Source: Erythrobacter litoralis (GTDB lineage Bacteria > Pseudomonadota > Alphaproteobacteria > Sphingomonadales > Sphingomonadaceae). From it: 64,000 bases of DNA. Positions 18,053-26,517 of this stretch are shown piece by piece. Below the pieces are notes generated by a model. The model ran no database searches and had not been told where the DNA came from. It saw only the letters and a program-made list of their open reading frames with translations. Location: the NCBI RefSeq assembly GCF_029760855.1, contig NZ_SOSI01000004.1, forward strand, positions 248,001 through 312,000. The letters are read 5' to 3'. A program made the translations under genes and the position numbers. Position 1 is the first letter of the stretch; each line of letters opens with the position of its first letter.

Positions 18053-19078
18053 TCACCCCTTCCAACCGCGCACCGTGTCGATAAGGCGATGGACATGCGC
18101 GATCGGCGTTCGCCGGTCGATCCCATGGCCGAGATTGAAGACATGCGGTCGGTCGGCGAAAGCCTCGAGAATCGCACGAACACGCATTTCCAAAGCCTCG
18201 CTGCCGGCAAGCAGCAGCAAGGGATCGAGATTGCCCTGCACCGGCATTCCGGCCGGCAATTGGCGCGCCACCCAATCCGGATCGAGGGTTTCGTCCACCC
18301 CGATGGCATCGACGCCGGTTTCGCGAGCATAGGCAGGCAGCTTCTCGCCCGAGCCCTTCGGAAAGCCGATGACCGGCGTTTGGGGGTGGCGCGCCTTCAA
18401 TGCCGCTACGATGGCGGCATTGGGCGCGACGACCCAGCGCTCGAACTCGTCGGGCGCAAGGCTACCCGCCCAGCTATCGAACAATTGCACCGCTTCGGCC
18501 CCCGCCTCGATCTGGCCGGAGAGATATTTGGTCGTCTCGTCGACGATAGCATCGAGGATCGCCTGCAGCGCCCCAGGATCGCGATAGGCGAGTGCGCGGG
18601 CGTCATGCTGATCCCGACTGCCCTCGCCCGCGATCATGTACGTAGCCACGGTCCACGGGCTCCCAGCGAAGCCCAGCATCGTGACGCCCTCCGGCATCCG
18701 CTCGCGGCAGCGGCGCACCGTGCCGTAGATCGGCTCGTAGCGGGAAGGATCGCGGGTCAGATCGTCCAGCGCCGCATCGAGCAGGCGCGGCGAAAGTTTC
18801 GGTCCCTCGCCCGCCAGGAACTCCAGATGCTGGCCAAGCGCATGAGGTACGATCAGAATGTCGGAGAACAGGATCGCCCCGTCGAAGCCGAACCGCTCGA
18901 TCGGCTGCAAGGTCACTTCGCAAGCCGCCTCGCTATCGTAGGCCATGTCGAGGAACCCGCCCTTCTCGGCTCGCAAGGCGCGATATTCGGGCAGGTACCG
19001 TCCGGCCTGGCGCATGAGCCAGAGCGGCACGGACGCGCCCCGCTTGCCGTTCAGCGTGTCGAGGAGAAGGCCGGGCAT
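18053..19078 (-). CDS. hemE: Uroporphyrinogen decarboxylase
   Basis: 341 residues. HemE decarboxylates uroporphyrinogen III to coproporphyrinogen III. The N-terminal signature PLWLMRQAGRYLPEYRALR and the second signature GFAGSPWTVATYMIAGEG are present. I chose ATG 19078 (MPGLLLDTLNG) rather than the TTG 12 bases upstream, as ATG gives the usual N-terminus. A perfect TATAAT on the minus strand (19113-19108) sits 30 bases upstream, inside the candidate origin. Gene order hemE-hemJ-rho follows. Confidence 0.96.
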   Translation of the reverse strand: MPGLLLDTLNGKRGASVPLWLMRQAGRYLPEYRALRAEKGGFLDMAYDSEAACEVTLQPIERFGFDGAILFSDILIVPHALGQHLEFLAGEGPKLSPRLLDAALDDLTRDPSRYEPIYGTVRRCRERMPEGVTMLGFAGSPWTVATYMIAGEGSRDQHDARALAYRDPGALQAILDAIVDETTKYLSGQIEAGAEAVQLFDSWAGSLAPDEFERWVVAPNAAIVAALKARHPQTPVIGFPKGSGEKLPAYARETGVDAIGVDETLDPDWVARQLPAGMPVQGNLDPLLLLAGSEALEMRVRAILEAFADRPHVFNLGHGIDRRTPIAHVHRLIDTVRGWKG

Positions 19079-19383
19079 CGGTGAGTCCAATCCAATAAAT
19101 AAAGTATATTATAAGAGTTGAAGGAGTCTGTTGGCCCTGTGGATAGTGGGCATAGCGCGCTTTAGCCGCATTTATCCCGCGAGGCCAAGGCGGTTGCCGC
19201 AATCGCGACTCGCGCGGCGGTATGAGTCGAGTCATACTTATCCCGGCTGTCCCCAGCCTGTTCGAAACTTGCATTTGCTGTGCGGGAATCGGGGTCGGTC
19301 GCGGCGGGTACCGGGGAGCGTTTCGGTCCCCGAACTTGTCGGCAGGCTTGTCCCATGGTTTATGCCATGCTTGTCCACATCCC
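19079..19383. other. Candidate chromosomal replication origin (oriC)
   Basis: A 305-base gene-free region between divergent hemE and ppsR, the position of the origin in Caulobacter (hemE/RP001). An AT-rich stretch at 19089-19120 could unwind. Two sites are one mismatch from the DnaA box TTATCCACA: 19138-19146 (TGTGGATAG, opposite strand) and 19371-19379 (TTGTCCACA). Weaker TTATCCC sites lie at 19172 and 19238. Six GANTC (CcrM methylation) sites occur at 19083, 19124, 19207, 19224, 19229 and 19286. The hemE -10 (19108-19113) is inside the AT-rich stretch. No TTAA-N7-TTAA CtrA box was seen. Confidence 0.72.
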
Positions 19384-20247
19384 TTGGAGAACTGTGTCAT
19401 CGCCGAGCGTGTCCATCTTCATCTGCTTTCCGACTCCACCGGGGAAACGCTAGAAATGCTGGCCAAGGCCGCCCTCGCCCAGTTCGAGGACGTCGACGTG
19501 GTGCGGCATTTCTGGCCGATGGTGCGCAGTTCGCAGCATCTGGAGCGTTTGCTGCCGGAATTGAAGGCCAATCCCGGGCTCGTCCTGTTTACGCTGGTCA
19601 ATCCCGAAACGCGGCGGCGGCTGGAAGATGCGTGTTCCAAGCTCGGCCTGCCCGCTGTGCCGATCCTCGATCGGATTACCGAAGCGCTGGAACAGGCGCT
19701 GGGGCAGGAGGCTCGCGGACGGCCAGGTCAGCAGCACCGAATGGACAAGGCCTATTTCGACCGGGTGGAGGCGATCCAGTTCACCATCGCGCATGACGAT
19801 GGAATCGGGTGGGAGAATTGGGAGGAAGCGGACATTGTCCTTGCCGGGGTGTCGCGAAGCTCGAAGACGCCGACCAGCATCTATCTCGCCAATCGCGGAT
19901 ACAAGGTGGCGAACATTCCACTGGTCGTCGAGAGCCCGCCGCCAAAAAAGCTGTTCGAATTGAGGAACCCGCTGGTCGTCGGCCTCACGACCGCGCCCGA
20001 ACGGCTGGTGCAGATCCGCCGCAACCGCCTGCTGACCCTCAACGAACAGACCCAGACCGCCTATGTCGACAACGAAAAAGTGAAGGAAGAACTGACCTTT
20101 GCTCGCCGAATGTTTGCCGACAATGGCTGGCCGGTGATCGACGTTACCCGCCGCTCCATCGAGGAAACCGCGGCCGCGGTGATCCGCCTGTGCAGCCAGC
20201 GCAAGAATGCGTCGGAGGGCGAGTTTGAAGGGGTGAAGGCGATATGA
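19384..20247 (+). CDS. ppsR: Pyruvate, phosphate dikinase / PEP synthase regulatory protein
   Basis: About 287 residues. This DUF299 family is a bifunctional Ser/Thr kinase and pyrophosphorylase that controls PPDK or PEP synthase. The conserved N-terminus [17 protein letters not shown] and the P-loop-like [18 protein letters not shown] are clear. The start is uncertain: there is no ATG close to the conserved N-terminus; TTG at 19384 is the nearest start codon, and the next in-frame ATG upstream is 19222, within the candidate origin. It heads a tightly overlapping run: ppsR-maf-aroE-coaE. It is the homologue of the gene called RP001 beside the Caulobacter origin. Confidence 0.92.
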   Translation: MENCVIAERVHLHLLSDSTGETLEMLAKAALAQFEDVDVVRHFWPMVRSSQHLERLLPELKANPGLVLFTLVNPETRRRLEDACSKLGLPAVPILDRITEALEQALGQEARGRPGQQHRMDKAYFDRVEAIQFTIAHDDGIGWENWEEADIVLAGVSRSSKTPTSIYLANRGYKVANIPLVVESPPPKKLFELRNPLVVGLTTAPERLVQIRRNRLLTLNEQTQTAYVDNEKVKEELTFARRMFADNGWPVIDVTRRSIEETAAAVIRLCSQRKNASEGEFEGVKAI

Positions 20248-20843
20248 GAATTGCCCTCAGCGGAAGCGGGATCGTTCTCGCGTCGAACAGCGCCTCGCGA
20301 AAGGCGATGCTAGAAGCAGTGGACATAGCGTTCGAAGTCTGCCCTGCCCAAGTAGACGAACGAACAATCGAGGCGGAAATGGAAGGCGCAGACGCTGCCG
20401 AAATCGCGCAGGCCCTGGCTGCGGCGAAGGCTGCGGCGGTAACGGCAGATGTGCCGGTGCTCGGCAGCGACTCTCTTGTCGAGGTCGATGGGCGGCGGTT
20501 CGACAAACCGGGCAGCCGCGAGGATGCGGCGGCGCATTTGCAGTTCTTCTCAGGCAAGACGATGACGCTGCACAGCGCGGCGGCCTTGGCAGTCGATGGC
20601 CGAATAGTGTGGGTCGGCCATGATTTTGCCCGTCTGCGGGTGCGTGAATTGTCGGCCGATTTCATCAAGGCCTATCTCGACGCCGAATGGCCAGCGGTAT
20701 CCTATTGCGTCGGCGTTTTCAGGATAGAGGGGCCGGGGCCGCAATTGTTCAAAAGCATTGCAGGCGACCAATTCACCGTGCTCGGAATGCCATTGTTGCA
20801 AGTCCTGTCGGCCCTGCGCGACCACGGCGTGCTGCCGCAATGA
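20244..20843 (+). CDS. maf: Maf-like nucleoside triphosphate pyrophosphatase
   Basis: 199 residues. Maf proteins hydrolyse modified or canonical NTPs to NMPs and pyrophosphate, a housecleaning role. Motifs present are the N-terminal [33 protein letters not shown] and [14 protein letters not shown]. It overlaps the ppsR stop by 4 bases (ATGA) and the aroE start overlaps its own stop. The middle motif reads SDSLV rather than the commoner (A/S)DTxV, as in the YceF-like branch. Confidence 0.92.
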   Translation: MRIALSGSGIVLASNSASRKAMLEAVDIAFEVCPAQVDERTIEAEMEGADAAEIAQALAAAKAAAVTADVPVLGSDSLVEVDGRRFDKPGSREDAAAHLQFFSGKTMTLHSAAALAVDGRIVWVGHDFARLRVRELSADFIKAYLDAEWPAVSYCVGVFRIEGPGPQLFKSIAGDQFTVLGMPLLQVLSALRDHGVLPQ

Positions 20844-21691
20844 CATACGCCGAGGTCATCGGCGATCCGATCGCGCAGTCGAAATCGCCGACGATTCACA
20901 ACTTCTGGATTGAAAAGCTCGGCATCGAAGCGGAGTACCGCGCGACGCGCGTCGAACCCGAAGGCATCGCAACCTATCTCGCCGAGCGTCAAAAGGATCC
21001 GAACTGGGTTGGTTGCAATGTCACGATGCCGCTCAAGCAGATGGTCCAACCCCACCTCCATTCGGTCGAGAAACCGGCGGCATCGGTCGGCGCGGTGAAT
21101 ACGATCTATCCGGCCTTCAATCGGCTGTTGGCAGGACGGAATACCGATGTTGCCGGCTTCCTCGAACCATTGCACCGCGAACTCGATCGCTCCCATTATT
21201 TTCGCATGGCACGGGTCTTGGGAACGGGCGGTGCCGCGCGTGCCATCGTCAGCGGGCTTGCGGCGGAAGGTTTCACCATCGTCCTTGCCGGGCGCGATGC
21301 CAACAAGGCGCGGGCGATCCTAGCTGAACTTGCGCCAAACGGCGAACATCATGCCGCCGACATCGCGCATTTCGCGGAGCCGACCGACTTCGCCTTCGAC
21401 GACCGCGAAGGGTGTTGCGACCTCATCGTCAATGCGTCCCCGCTTGGAATGCGCGGCCAGCCGCCGCTCGTCTTCGACTGGAGCCATGCCCCGCCAGGTT
21501 CGATCGCCTATGACATTGTAACCGATCCGGTTAGCACCGGCTTTTTGCAAAATGCCGAAGCCGCCGGTTTTCGCACCATCGATGGCATTTCAATGCTGAT
21601 CGGGCAGGCGGCTGCGGCGTTCGAGTTGTTCTTCGGGCACCCCGCCCCCCGCGCGCACGATGACGAGCTGCGCGCCCTGCTGACCAAATGA
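20840..21691 (+). CDS. aroE: Shikimate dehydrogenase
   Basis: 283 residues. It reduces 3-dehydroshikimate to shikimate with NADPH. The shikimate-binding N-terminus is [18 protein letters not shown], the catalytic Lys is in NVTMPLKQ, and the nucleotide-binding loop is [18 protein letters not shown] and [18 protein letters not shown] complete the signature. The ATG at 20840 overlaps the maf stop (ATGA); upstream in-frame sequence lies inside maf. The stop overlaps coaE. Confidence 0.95.
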   Translation: MTYAEVIGDPIAQSKSPTIHNFWIEKLGIEAEYRATRVEPEGIATYLAERQKDPNWVGCNVTMPLKQMVQPHLHSVEKPAASVGAVNTIYPAFNRLLAGRNTDVAGFLEPLHRELDRSHYFRMARVLGTGGAARAIVSGLAAEGFTIVLAGRDANKARAILAELAPNGEHHAADIAHFAEPTDFAFDDREGCCDLIVNASPLGMRGQPPLVFDWSHAPPGSIAYDIVTDPVSTGFLQNAEAAGFRTIDGISMLIGQAAAAFELFFGHPAPRAHDDELRALLTK

Positions 21692-22302
21692 GCCGCCCTT
21701 TGATACTCGGCCTGACGGGCTCGATCGGCATGGGTAAATCGACCGTCGCCGCGATGTTCGCCGCCGAAGGCGTCCCGGTCTTCGATGCCGATGCCGAGGT
21801 CCGAAAGATGCAAGGGTCCGGCGGCGAACTGGTCGAGGCCATCGAACAGGCTTTCCCCGGCAGTACTACGCCGGACAAAGGCGTCTTGCGCAAAGAGCTG
21901 GGCGCGCAGGTCTTCGGCAATGCCGGAATGCTTGCCACACTCGAAGGCATCGTCCATCCGGCGGTCGCGCACCGCCGCGCCGCATTTCTTACCGAGAACG
22001 CCGAAGCGCCGATCATGGTGTTCGACATTCCGCTGCTGTTCGAAAAAGGCGGCGCGGAAACGGTGGACGAGGTCGTCGTCGTGTCCGCCCCGGCCGACGT
22101 ACAGCGCGAACGGGTTCTAGCCCGGCCCGGCATGACCACCGAAAAGTTTGTGCATATCCTCGGATTGCAGGTGCCCGATGCCGAGAAGCGCGCATTGGCG
22201 GACCACGTAATCGACACTGGCCAGCCCCTCGAAGATACCGCCAAAGATGTCGCCACGCTGATCGACAAGATCGCTTCAAATCGCGGCGAGCGGCCCTTGT
22301 AA
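21688..22302 (+). CDS. coaE: Dephospho-CoA kinase
   Basis: 204 residues. It phosphorylates dephospho-CoA at the 3'-hydroxyl, the last step of CoA synthesis. Walker A is LTGSIGMGKSTVAAMF, followed by GVPVFDADAEVRKM and the acceptor-site region MVFDIPLLFEKGGAETVDEV. ATGA overlap with aroE fixes the start. The next gene, dnaQ, starts 30 bases downstream, the conserved coaE-dnaQ order of alphaproteobacteria. Confidence 0.95.
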   Translation: MSRPLILGLTGSIGMGKSTVAAMFAAEGVPVFDADAEVRKMQGSGGELVEAIEQAFPGSTTPDKGVLRKELGAQVFGNAGMLATLEGIVHPAVAHRRAAFLTENAEAPIMVFDIPLLFEKGGAETVDEVVVVSAPADVQRERVLARPGMTTEKFVHILGLQVPDAEKRALADHVIDTGQPLEDTAKDVATLIDKIASNRGERPL

Positions 22303-22332
22303 TCGCCACGCCACACGCCGATAGTCCCCTCG

Positions 22333-23016
22333 ATGCGTGAGATCGTTTTCGATACCGAAACCACCGGTCTGGATCCGAAGACGGGGGATCGCATGGTCGA
22401 GATCGGCTGCGTCGAGATGGTCAACCTCGTGCCGACGGGGAAGGTGTACCACGCCTATTACAACCCGGAACGGGACATGCCCTCTGGCGCGGAGGCGGTG
22501 CATGGCCTGTCCGCAGCCTTTCTGGCCGACAAGCCGCTGTTCCGCGATATCTGCGACGAATTGCTGGACTTCATCGAGGATTCGCCGCTCATCGCGCATA
22601 ATGCGGGATTCGACTTCGGCTTCCTCAATGCCGAACTCGGCCTGTGCGAGCGCGTAGCGGTCTGCACCAGCCGGATGATCGACACGGTCGCGCTGGCGAA
22701 GAGGCGCCATCCGGGGGCCAAGCTGTCGCTCGATGCGCTGTGTACCCGGTACGGCATTGATCGCAGCCACCGGGTCAAGCACGGCGCCTTGCTCGACGCC
22801 GAATTGCTGGCGCAGGTCTATGTCGAACTGAAGGGTGGGCGGCAGATCGGGCTCGAGCTGGCGGCGGATCGCGCTGCGTCCGTTCCGGATCTCGTCGCGG
22901 TGCGCAAGGCCCCTGCCGGCCCGCGCCGCACGCCGCGGCCCCATGCACCCTCGCCTGCCGAAATCGCACGTCATCGCGATTTTATGGCCGGGATAGAAAA
23001 CCCGCTTTGGGGATAG
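22333..23016 (+). CDS. dnaQ: DNA polymerase III epsilon subunit (3'-5' exonuclease)
   Basis: 227 residues. It is the proofreading exonuclease of the replicative polymerase. The Exo I motif is VFDTETTGLDPKTGDRMVEIG, the middle motif is LIAHNAGFDFGFLNAEL, and the final HGALLDAELLAQVY supplies the catalytic His and Asp. Length and end are normal for the alphaproteobacterial type. It follows coaE. Confidence 0.95.
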   Translation: MREIVFDTETTGLDPKTGDRMVEIGCVEMVNLVPTGKVYHAYYNPERDMPSGAEAVHGLSAAFLADKPLFRDICDELLDFIEDSPLIAHNAGFDFGFLNAELGLCERVAVCTSRMIDTVALAKRRHPGAKLSLDALCTRYGIDRSHRVKHGALLDAELLAQVYVELKGGRQIGLELAADRAASVPDLVAVRKAPAGPRRTPRPHAPSPAEIARHRDFMAGIENPLWG

Positions 23017-23080
23017 TGAACCTGTGCCGGCAACTAGACCGGCCTTGGATCGTCGGGTTGCGACGAAGGAGAATACGCAC

Positions 23081-23650
23081 ATGGATATCCGCATTTCGGG
23101 CCATCAGATGGACACCGGAGCCGCCCTGCAATCCCACGTCGAAGAGCGCATGCAGGCGATCGTCGATAAATATTTCAGCCGCGCCATTTCCTCGCACGTG
23201 ACATTCGGCAAAGGGGCGGGCGGCGCTTTCACCGCGGACATCGTTACGCATGTGATGCAGGGTCTGATCCTGCGCGGACATGCCGAGGCACACGACGTGC
23301 ACCAATCCTTCGACCAGGCAGCAACCAAGATCGAGAAACAGCTACGCCGGTACAAACGCCGACTTCAAGATCGTCACGCACAGGCGAACCATGCGATGCG
23401 CGAAGAAGAGGCGGCGTACACTATCTTCGCCTCCCCCGAGGCCGACGCAGATCAGGAGATCGAGCAAGATAGCCCGCCGGTCATCGCCGAAACCAAGGCA
23501 AACATTCCCGAGTGCAGCGTGGCCGACGCCGTCATGATGCTCGATCTGCGCAATACCGATGCGCTGCTGTTCAAGAACGGCGCGACCGAGCGGCACAACA
23601 TGGTCTATCGTCGGCGCGATGGCTCGATCGGCTGGGTCGAACCGTCCTGA
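23081..23650 (+). CDS. hpf: Ribosome hibernation promoting factor, long form
   Basis: 189 residues. Long HPF dimerises 70S ribosomes into inactive 100S particles. The N-terminal S30AE domain starts MDIRISGHQMDTGAALQSHVEERM. A charged linker follows, then the C-terminal dimerisation domain (VADAVMMLDLRNTDALLFKN and MVYRRRDGSIGWVEP). The ATG at 23081 follows a GAAGGAG ribosome-binding site 10 bases upstream and gives the family N-terminus. Confidence 0.95.
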   Translation: MDIRISGHQMDTGAALQSHVEERMQAIVDKYFSRAISSHVTFGKGAGGAFTADIVTHVMQGLILRGHAEAHDVHQSFDQAATKIEKQLRRYKRRLQDRHAQANHAMREEEAAYTIFASPEADADQEIEQDSPPVIAETKANIPECSVADAVMMLDLRNTDALLFKNGATERHNMVYRRRDGSIGWVEPS

Positions 23651-23658
23651 GTGTATCG

Positions 23659-24120
23659 ATGGCGGGGGAACGGGTTTCGGGAGCGGGGCAGCATCATCGC
23701 GCGCTCGAACGGCTATATGCCGCCGCGCCGGTGAACACCCTGTTCGCTTCCCGCCTCGTCATCGAAGAAGAAGGCGCCTCCCGCATCGAATTCGAGGTAA
23801 CGGAGGCGGTGTTTCACGCAGCCGGGGCGGCGCACGGCACGCTTTATTTCAAGATGCTGGATGATGCGGCTTTCTATGCCGCAAACACGCTGGTCACCGA
23901 CCGATTCCTTTTGACGACATCGTTCAACCTCCACTTCACCAAGCCGGTGCGCGAGGGCACGGTCGTGGCGGAGGGTCGGTGGGTGAGCGGAAAACGGCGC
24001 GTGTTTGTTGCGGAGTCTCGACTCGTTGACGCCGAGGGAGACGAAATCGGGCGCGGTACCGGCACCTTCATGAAAAGCCGCATCTCGCTCTCCAGCCTCG
24101 ATGGGTACGGCGGCGCATAG
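23659..24120 (+). CDS. PaaI family thioesterase
   Basis: 153 residues, hotdog fold. The AGAAHGTLYFKMLDDAAFYAANTLV stretch corresponds to the PaaI active-site helix (usually HGG or HG followed by D/E), followed by FLLTTSFNLHFTKPVREGTVVAEGRWV. The substrate is an unknown acyl-CoA. It starts 8 bases after the hpf stop. The start ATG at 23659 is preferred because upstream in-frame sequence lies inside hpf. Confidence 0.85.
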   Translation: MAGERVSGAGQHHRALERLYAAAPVNTLFASRLVIEEEGASRIEFEVTEAVFHAAGAAHGTLYFKMLDDAAFYAANTLVTDRFLLTTSFNLHFTKPVREGTVVAEGRWVSGKRRVFVAESRLVDAEGDEIGRGTGTFMKSRISLSSLDGYGGA

Positions 24121-24122
24121 TC

Positions 24123-24449
24123 ATGGACGAAGGACGCCTGCCGACGCACCTTGAAGTGAGCGGGTTGATCCGCCGGGTGCAGGCCGCCGGCGGATTTGCC
24201 ACGGTTCTTCACAAAGGCGAACGCGATGCCGGATCGCTAGCGCTCGTCGTGTCCCACCGCGGCACAACTTCGTCCCTGTGGGAGCGAATGCCACAGCTCG
24301 ACGGAAGCCGTAAATTCGTTGCCTCTCGCACACAAGACGTTGATAAACCATACGAATTCAGCGAATATCTTGATCGCCGCGCCAGGCAGGATAGCGACCT
24401 TTGGATCTTGGAATTGGACGTCGCAGACCCGGAACGCTTCATCGCTTAA
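24123..24449 (+). CDS. DUF1491 family protein
   Basis: 108 residues, a conserved alphaproteobacterial family of unknown function, recognised from the N-terminal RLPTHLEVSGLIRRVQAAGGFATVLHKG and the C-terminal DLWILELDVADPERFIA. It starts 2 bases after the thioesterase stop and is probably in the same transcript. The 214 bases that follow up to the cell-wall hydrolase hold no gene; they contain one GANTC site and probably the promoter of the next gene. Confidence 0.85.
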   Translation: MDEGRLPTHLEVSGLIRRVQAAGGFATVLHKGERDAGSLALVVSHRGTTSSLWERMPQLDGSRKFVASRTQDVDKPYEFSEYLDRRARQDSDLWILELDVADPERFIA

Positions 24450-24663
24450 AGGCCCGGCTCGGTTGACTCGGTTTCAGATGCGACTATTTGGCGCCGACCT
24501 TTCGAATGCGAGGGCGACGCGGTTGGCAATGGGGTCGGCGCGTATGCACGCAGACGGGGAACGATCGGCGAGACTGCAATCGATCCGCTAATATGTACGC
24601 ACAAAAGTGCACTTCGGATCCAGACTCGCGTCAGAAAGTTCACCGCCGAAAAGCTAATACAGC

Positions 24664-25308
24664 ATGTTCCGTAAAACCGGTTTCTCCGTGGCGGCTGCCG
24701 CGGCCATGTTTCTTACTCTTGCCGGATTCGAAGAGTCCGGCGCAAATGCACAGAACGCCGAACATCAGGCGATTACCCTTCCTTCCGACGCAGAGCTGAC
24801 CGACGAGGTCATGCCGGTGTTCGTATCGCAGGAAGTGGTTCAGGACATTCCCGAAACGCCCGAAGAAGAGCCGCTAGCGGCGCGCGAAGCCGCGAGCCTG
24901 CGCGAACTCGTCGCCGAGATGCCGGCCCCGGGCGAGCTTTCCGAAGAAATGCGCTGCCTCGCAGGCGCAGTCTTTTTCGAATCGCGGGGCGAACCGCTCG
25001 AAGGCCAGCTTGCCGTTGCGCAGGTCATCGTGAACCGGACCGAATCTGGGCAGTTCCCGTCGAGCTATTGCGGCGTCGTCCATCAGCGGTCGCAGTTCTC
25101 TTTCGTTCGCGGGGGCGCCATGCCGCGCATTCGTACCGGCACGGTCGCGTGGAAGCGCGCCACCGCCATCGCTCGCATCGCCCATCAGGGCCTGTGGGAT
25201 AGCAAAGCGAGCGACGCGCTCTATTTCCATGCGAAATATGTGAAGCCGCGTTGGGCGAGCCGGAAAACGGCCCGCGCCACTATCGACAGTCACATCTTCT
25301 ATCGGTGA
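24664..25308 (+). CDS. Exported cell wall hydrolase (SleB family)
   Basis: 214 residues. An N-terminal signal sequence (VAAAAAMFLTLAGFEESGANA) is followed by an acidic linker and a SleB/hydrolase-2 domain: RCLAGAVFFESRGEPLEGQLAVAQVIVNR, with the catalytic Glu in FFESRGE, then CGVVHQ and SQFSF. The family cleaves peptidoglycan. It faces xthA, separated by a strong hairpin at 25315-25343. Confidence 0.9.
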   Translation: MFRKTGFSVAAAAAMFLTLAGFEESGANAQNAEHQAITLPSDAELTDEVMPVFVSQEVVQDIPETPEEEPLAAREAASLRELVAEMPAPGELSEEMRCLAGAVFFESRGEPLEGQLAVAQVIVNRTESGQFPSSYCGVVHQRSQFSFVRGGAMPRIRTGTVAWKRATAIARIAHQGLWDSKASDALYFHAKYVKPRWASRKTARATIDSHIFYR

Positions 25309-25314
25309 CGGTAT

Positions 25315-25343
25315 CGGAGCGCGGGTCTTGTTTCCGCGCTCCG
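25315..25343. terminator. Shared hairpin between convergent genes
   Basis: A perfect 10-base inverted repeat CGGAGCGCGG / CCGCGCTCCG (25315-25324 and 25334-25343) with a 9-base loop, placed in the 36-base gap between the stops of the SleB-type hydrolase and xthA. It lacks a clear T-run on either side, so it may block or protect RNA ends without being a classical terminator. Confidence 0.5.
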
Positions 25344-25344
25344 G

Positions 25345-26118
25345 TCAATCGGCCAGTTCGACCCAGACGGGCGTGTGATCGCTCGATTTTTCGCGTCCGC
25401 GGTATTCCTTGTCGACGCCGGCGGCCTGCATCCGGTCCGCGAGTTCGGGCGACAGAAGCAGATGATCGATCCGGAAGCCGTGATCGCGCTGCCAGGCGCC
25501 GGCCTGATAATCCCAGAATGTCCACACCCCGCCGCGCGGATTGAAGGTGTCGATCGCGTCGGTCCATCCGTCGCCGAGCATGCGCGCATAGGCATCGCGC
25601 GACTGCGGCTGCATCAGCGCATCGTCAGCGAGAGCGCGGGGCGACCAGATGTCCTTGTCTTCCGGCACGACATTGTAATCGCCGACCAGAGCCGTCGGAA
25701 TCTCGGCATCCCATAGCGTCTTCGCGTAAGTCCTCAGCCGTTCCATCCAGTCGAGCTTGTAATCGAACTTTGGCCCTGGTTGCGGATTGCCGTTCGGCAA
25801 ATAGATGGATGCGACGCGCACACCGTTCACGTCAGCTTCCAGATAGCGCGACTGTTCGTCCGCATCGTCGCCCGGCAGGCCGCGCTGGGTTTCGATCGGC
25901 TCGACCCCGTCAGCAAGAATGGCGACCCCGTTAAAGCTCTTCTGCCCGTGCCAGATGGCTTTGTAGCCGATCTTCTCGAACGCATCGGCGGGGAAGCCTT
26001 CGTCCATCGTTTTGATTTCCTGCAAGCAGGCGACGGTGGGCCGGGTCTCTTCCAGCCATTCGATCAGGCGCGGCAGGCGGGCCTTGATCCCGTTGATGTT
26101 GAATGTGGCAATGCGCAT
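25345..26118 (-). CDS. xthA: Exodeoxyribonuclease III
   Basis: 257 residues. It is a 3'-5' exonuclease and AP endonuclease in base excision repair. The motifs are MRIATFNINGIKARL, CLQEIKTMD with the metal-binding Glu, LVGDYNVVPEDKDIW and RIDHLLLSPELADR with the C-terminal SSDHTPVWVEL catalytic His. Length is normal. erpA lies 38 bases upstream on the same strand. Confidence 0.95.
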   Translation of the reverse strand: MRIATFNINGIKARLPRLIEWLEETRPTVACLQEIKTMDEGFPADAFEKIGYKAIWHGQKSFNGVAILADGVEPIETQRGLPGDDADEQSRYLEADVNGVRVASIYLPNGNPQPGPKFDYKLDWMERLRTYAKTLWDAEIPTALVGDYNVVPEDKDIWSPRALADDALMQPQSRDAYARMLGDGWTDAIDTFNPRGGVWTFWDYQAGAWQRDHGFRIDHLLLSPELADRMQAAGVDKEYRGREKSSDHTPVWVELAD

Positions 26119-26156
26119 GGCAGGGCTGATGCCCGAAAGCGCCGGCGGCGTAAAAC

Positions 26157-26486
26157 CTAAATGCCGAAGCTCGATCCGCAGCCGCAGCCGGCGGCCGCAT
26201 TGGGGTTCTCGACCCGGAACGCCGCCCCGCCGAGCGATTCGACGTAATCGACCTGCGATCCTGCCACGAGATCGAGACTGACCGTATCGACCACTAGCGT
26301 CACACCATCGGTTTCACTGGTGCGATCGTCGTCCTCCTGCGCCTCGGCGAGGCCGAACTTGTACTGGAAGCCCGAACACCCGCCCCCTTCTACGGACAGG
26401 CGCAGCATGGCGGGCTTGCCTTGTTTGGAGGCGATCGCCGCGACGCGCTGGGCAGCGGCGGGGGTGAGGGTGGGGATAGCGGTCAT
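26157..26486 (-). CDS. erpA: Iron-sulfur cluster insertion protein ErpA
   Basis: 109 residues, A-type carrier that delivers Fe-S clusters to targets. The three cysteines are in GGGCSGFQYKFGL and near the C-terminus in AAGCGCGSSFGI. VDYVESLGGAAFRVENPNA is the family's middle-to-end signature. It lies away from the suf operon, beside xthA, the common alphaproteobacterial place for ErpA. A second A-type protein is sufA at 54878. Confidence 0.93.
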   Translation of the reverse strand: MTAIPTLTPAAAQRVAAIASKQGKPAMLRLSVEGGGCSGFQYKFGLAEAQEDDDRTSETDGVTLVVDTVSLDLVAGSQVDYVESLGGAAFRVENPNAAAGCGCGSSFGI

Positions 26487-26517
26487 GCCTTCAATCTAGG
26501 AAGCCGGACGCTGCTGC

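Noticed and set aside
18089-19084. Long plus-strand reading frame antisense to hemE
   Set aside because: Fully contained in hemE; the opposite-strand frame has clear HemE signatures and this one none.
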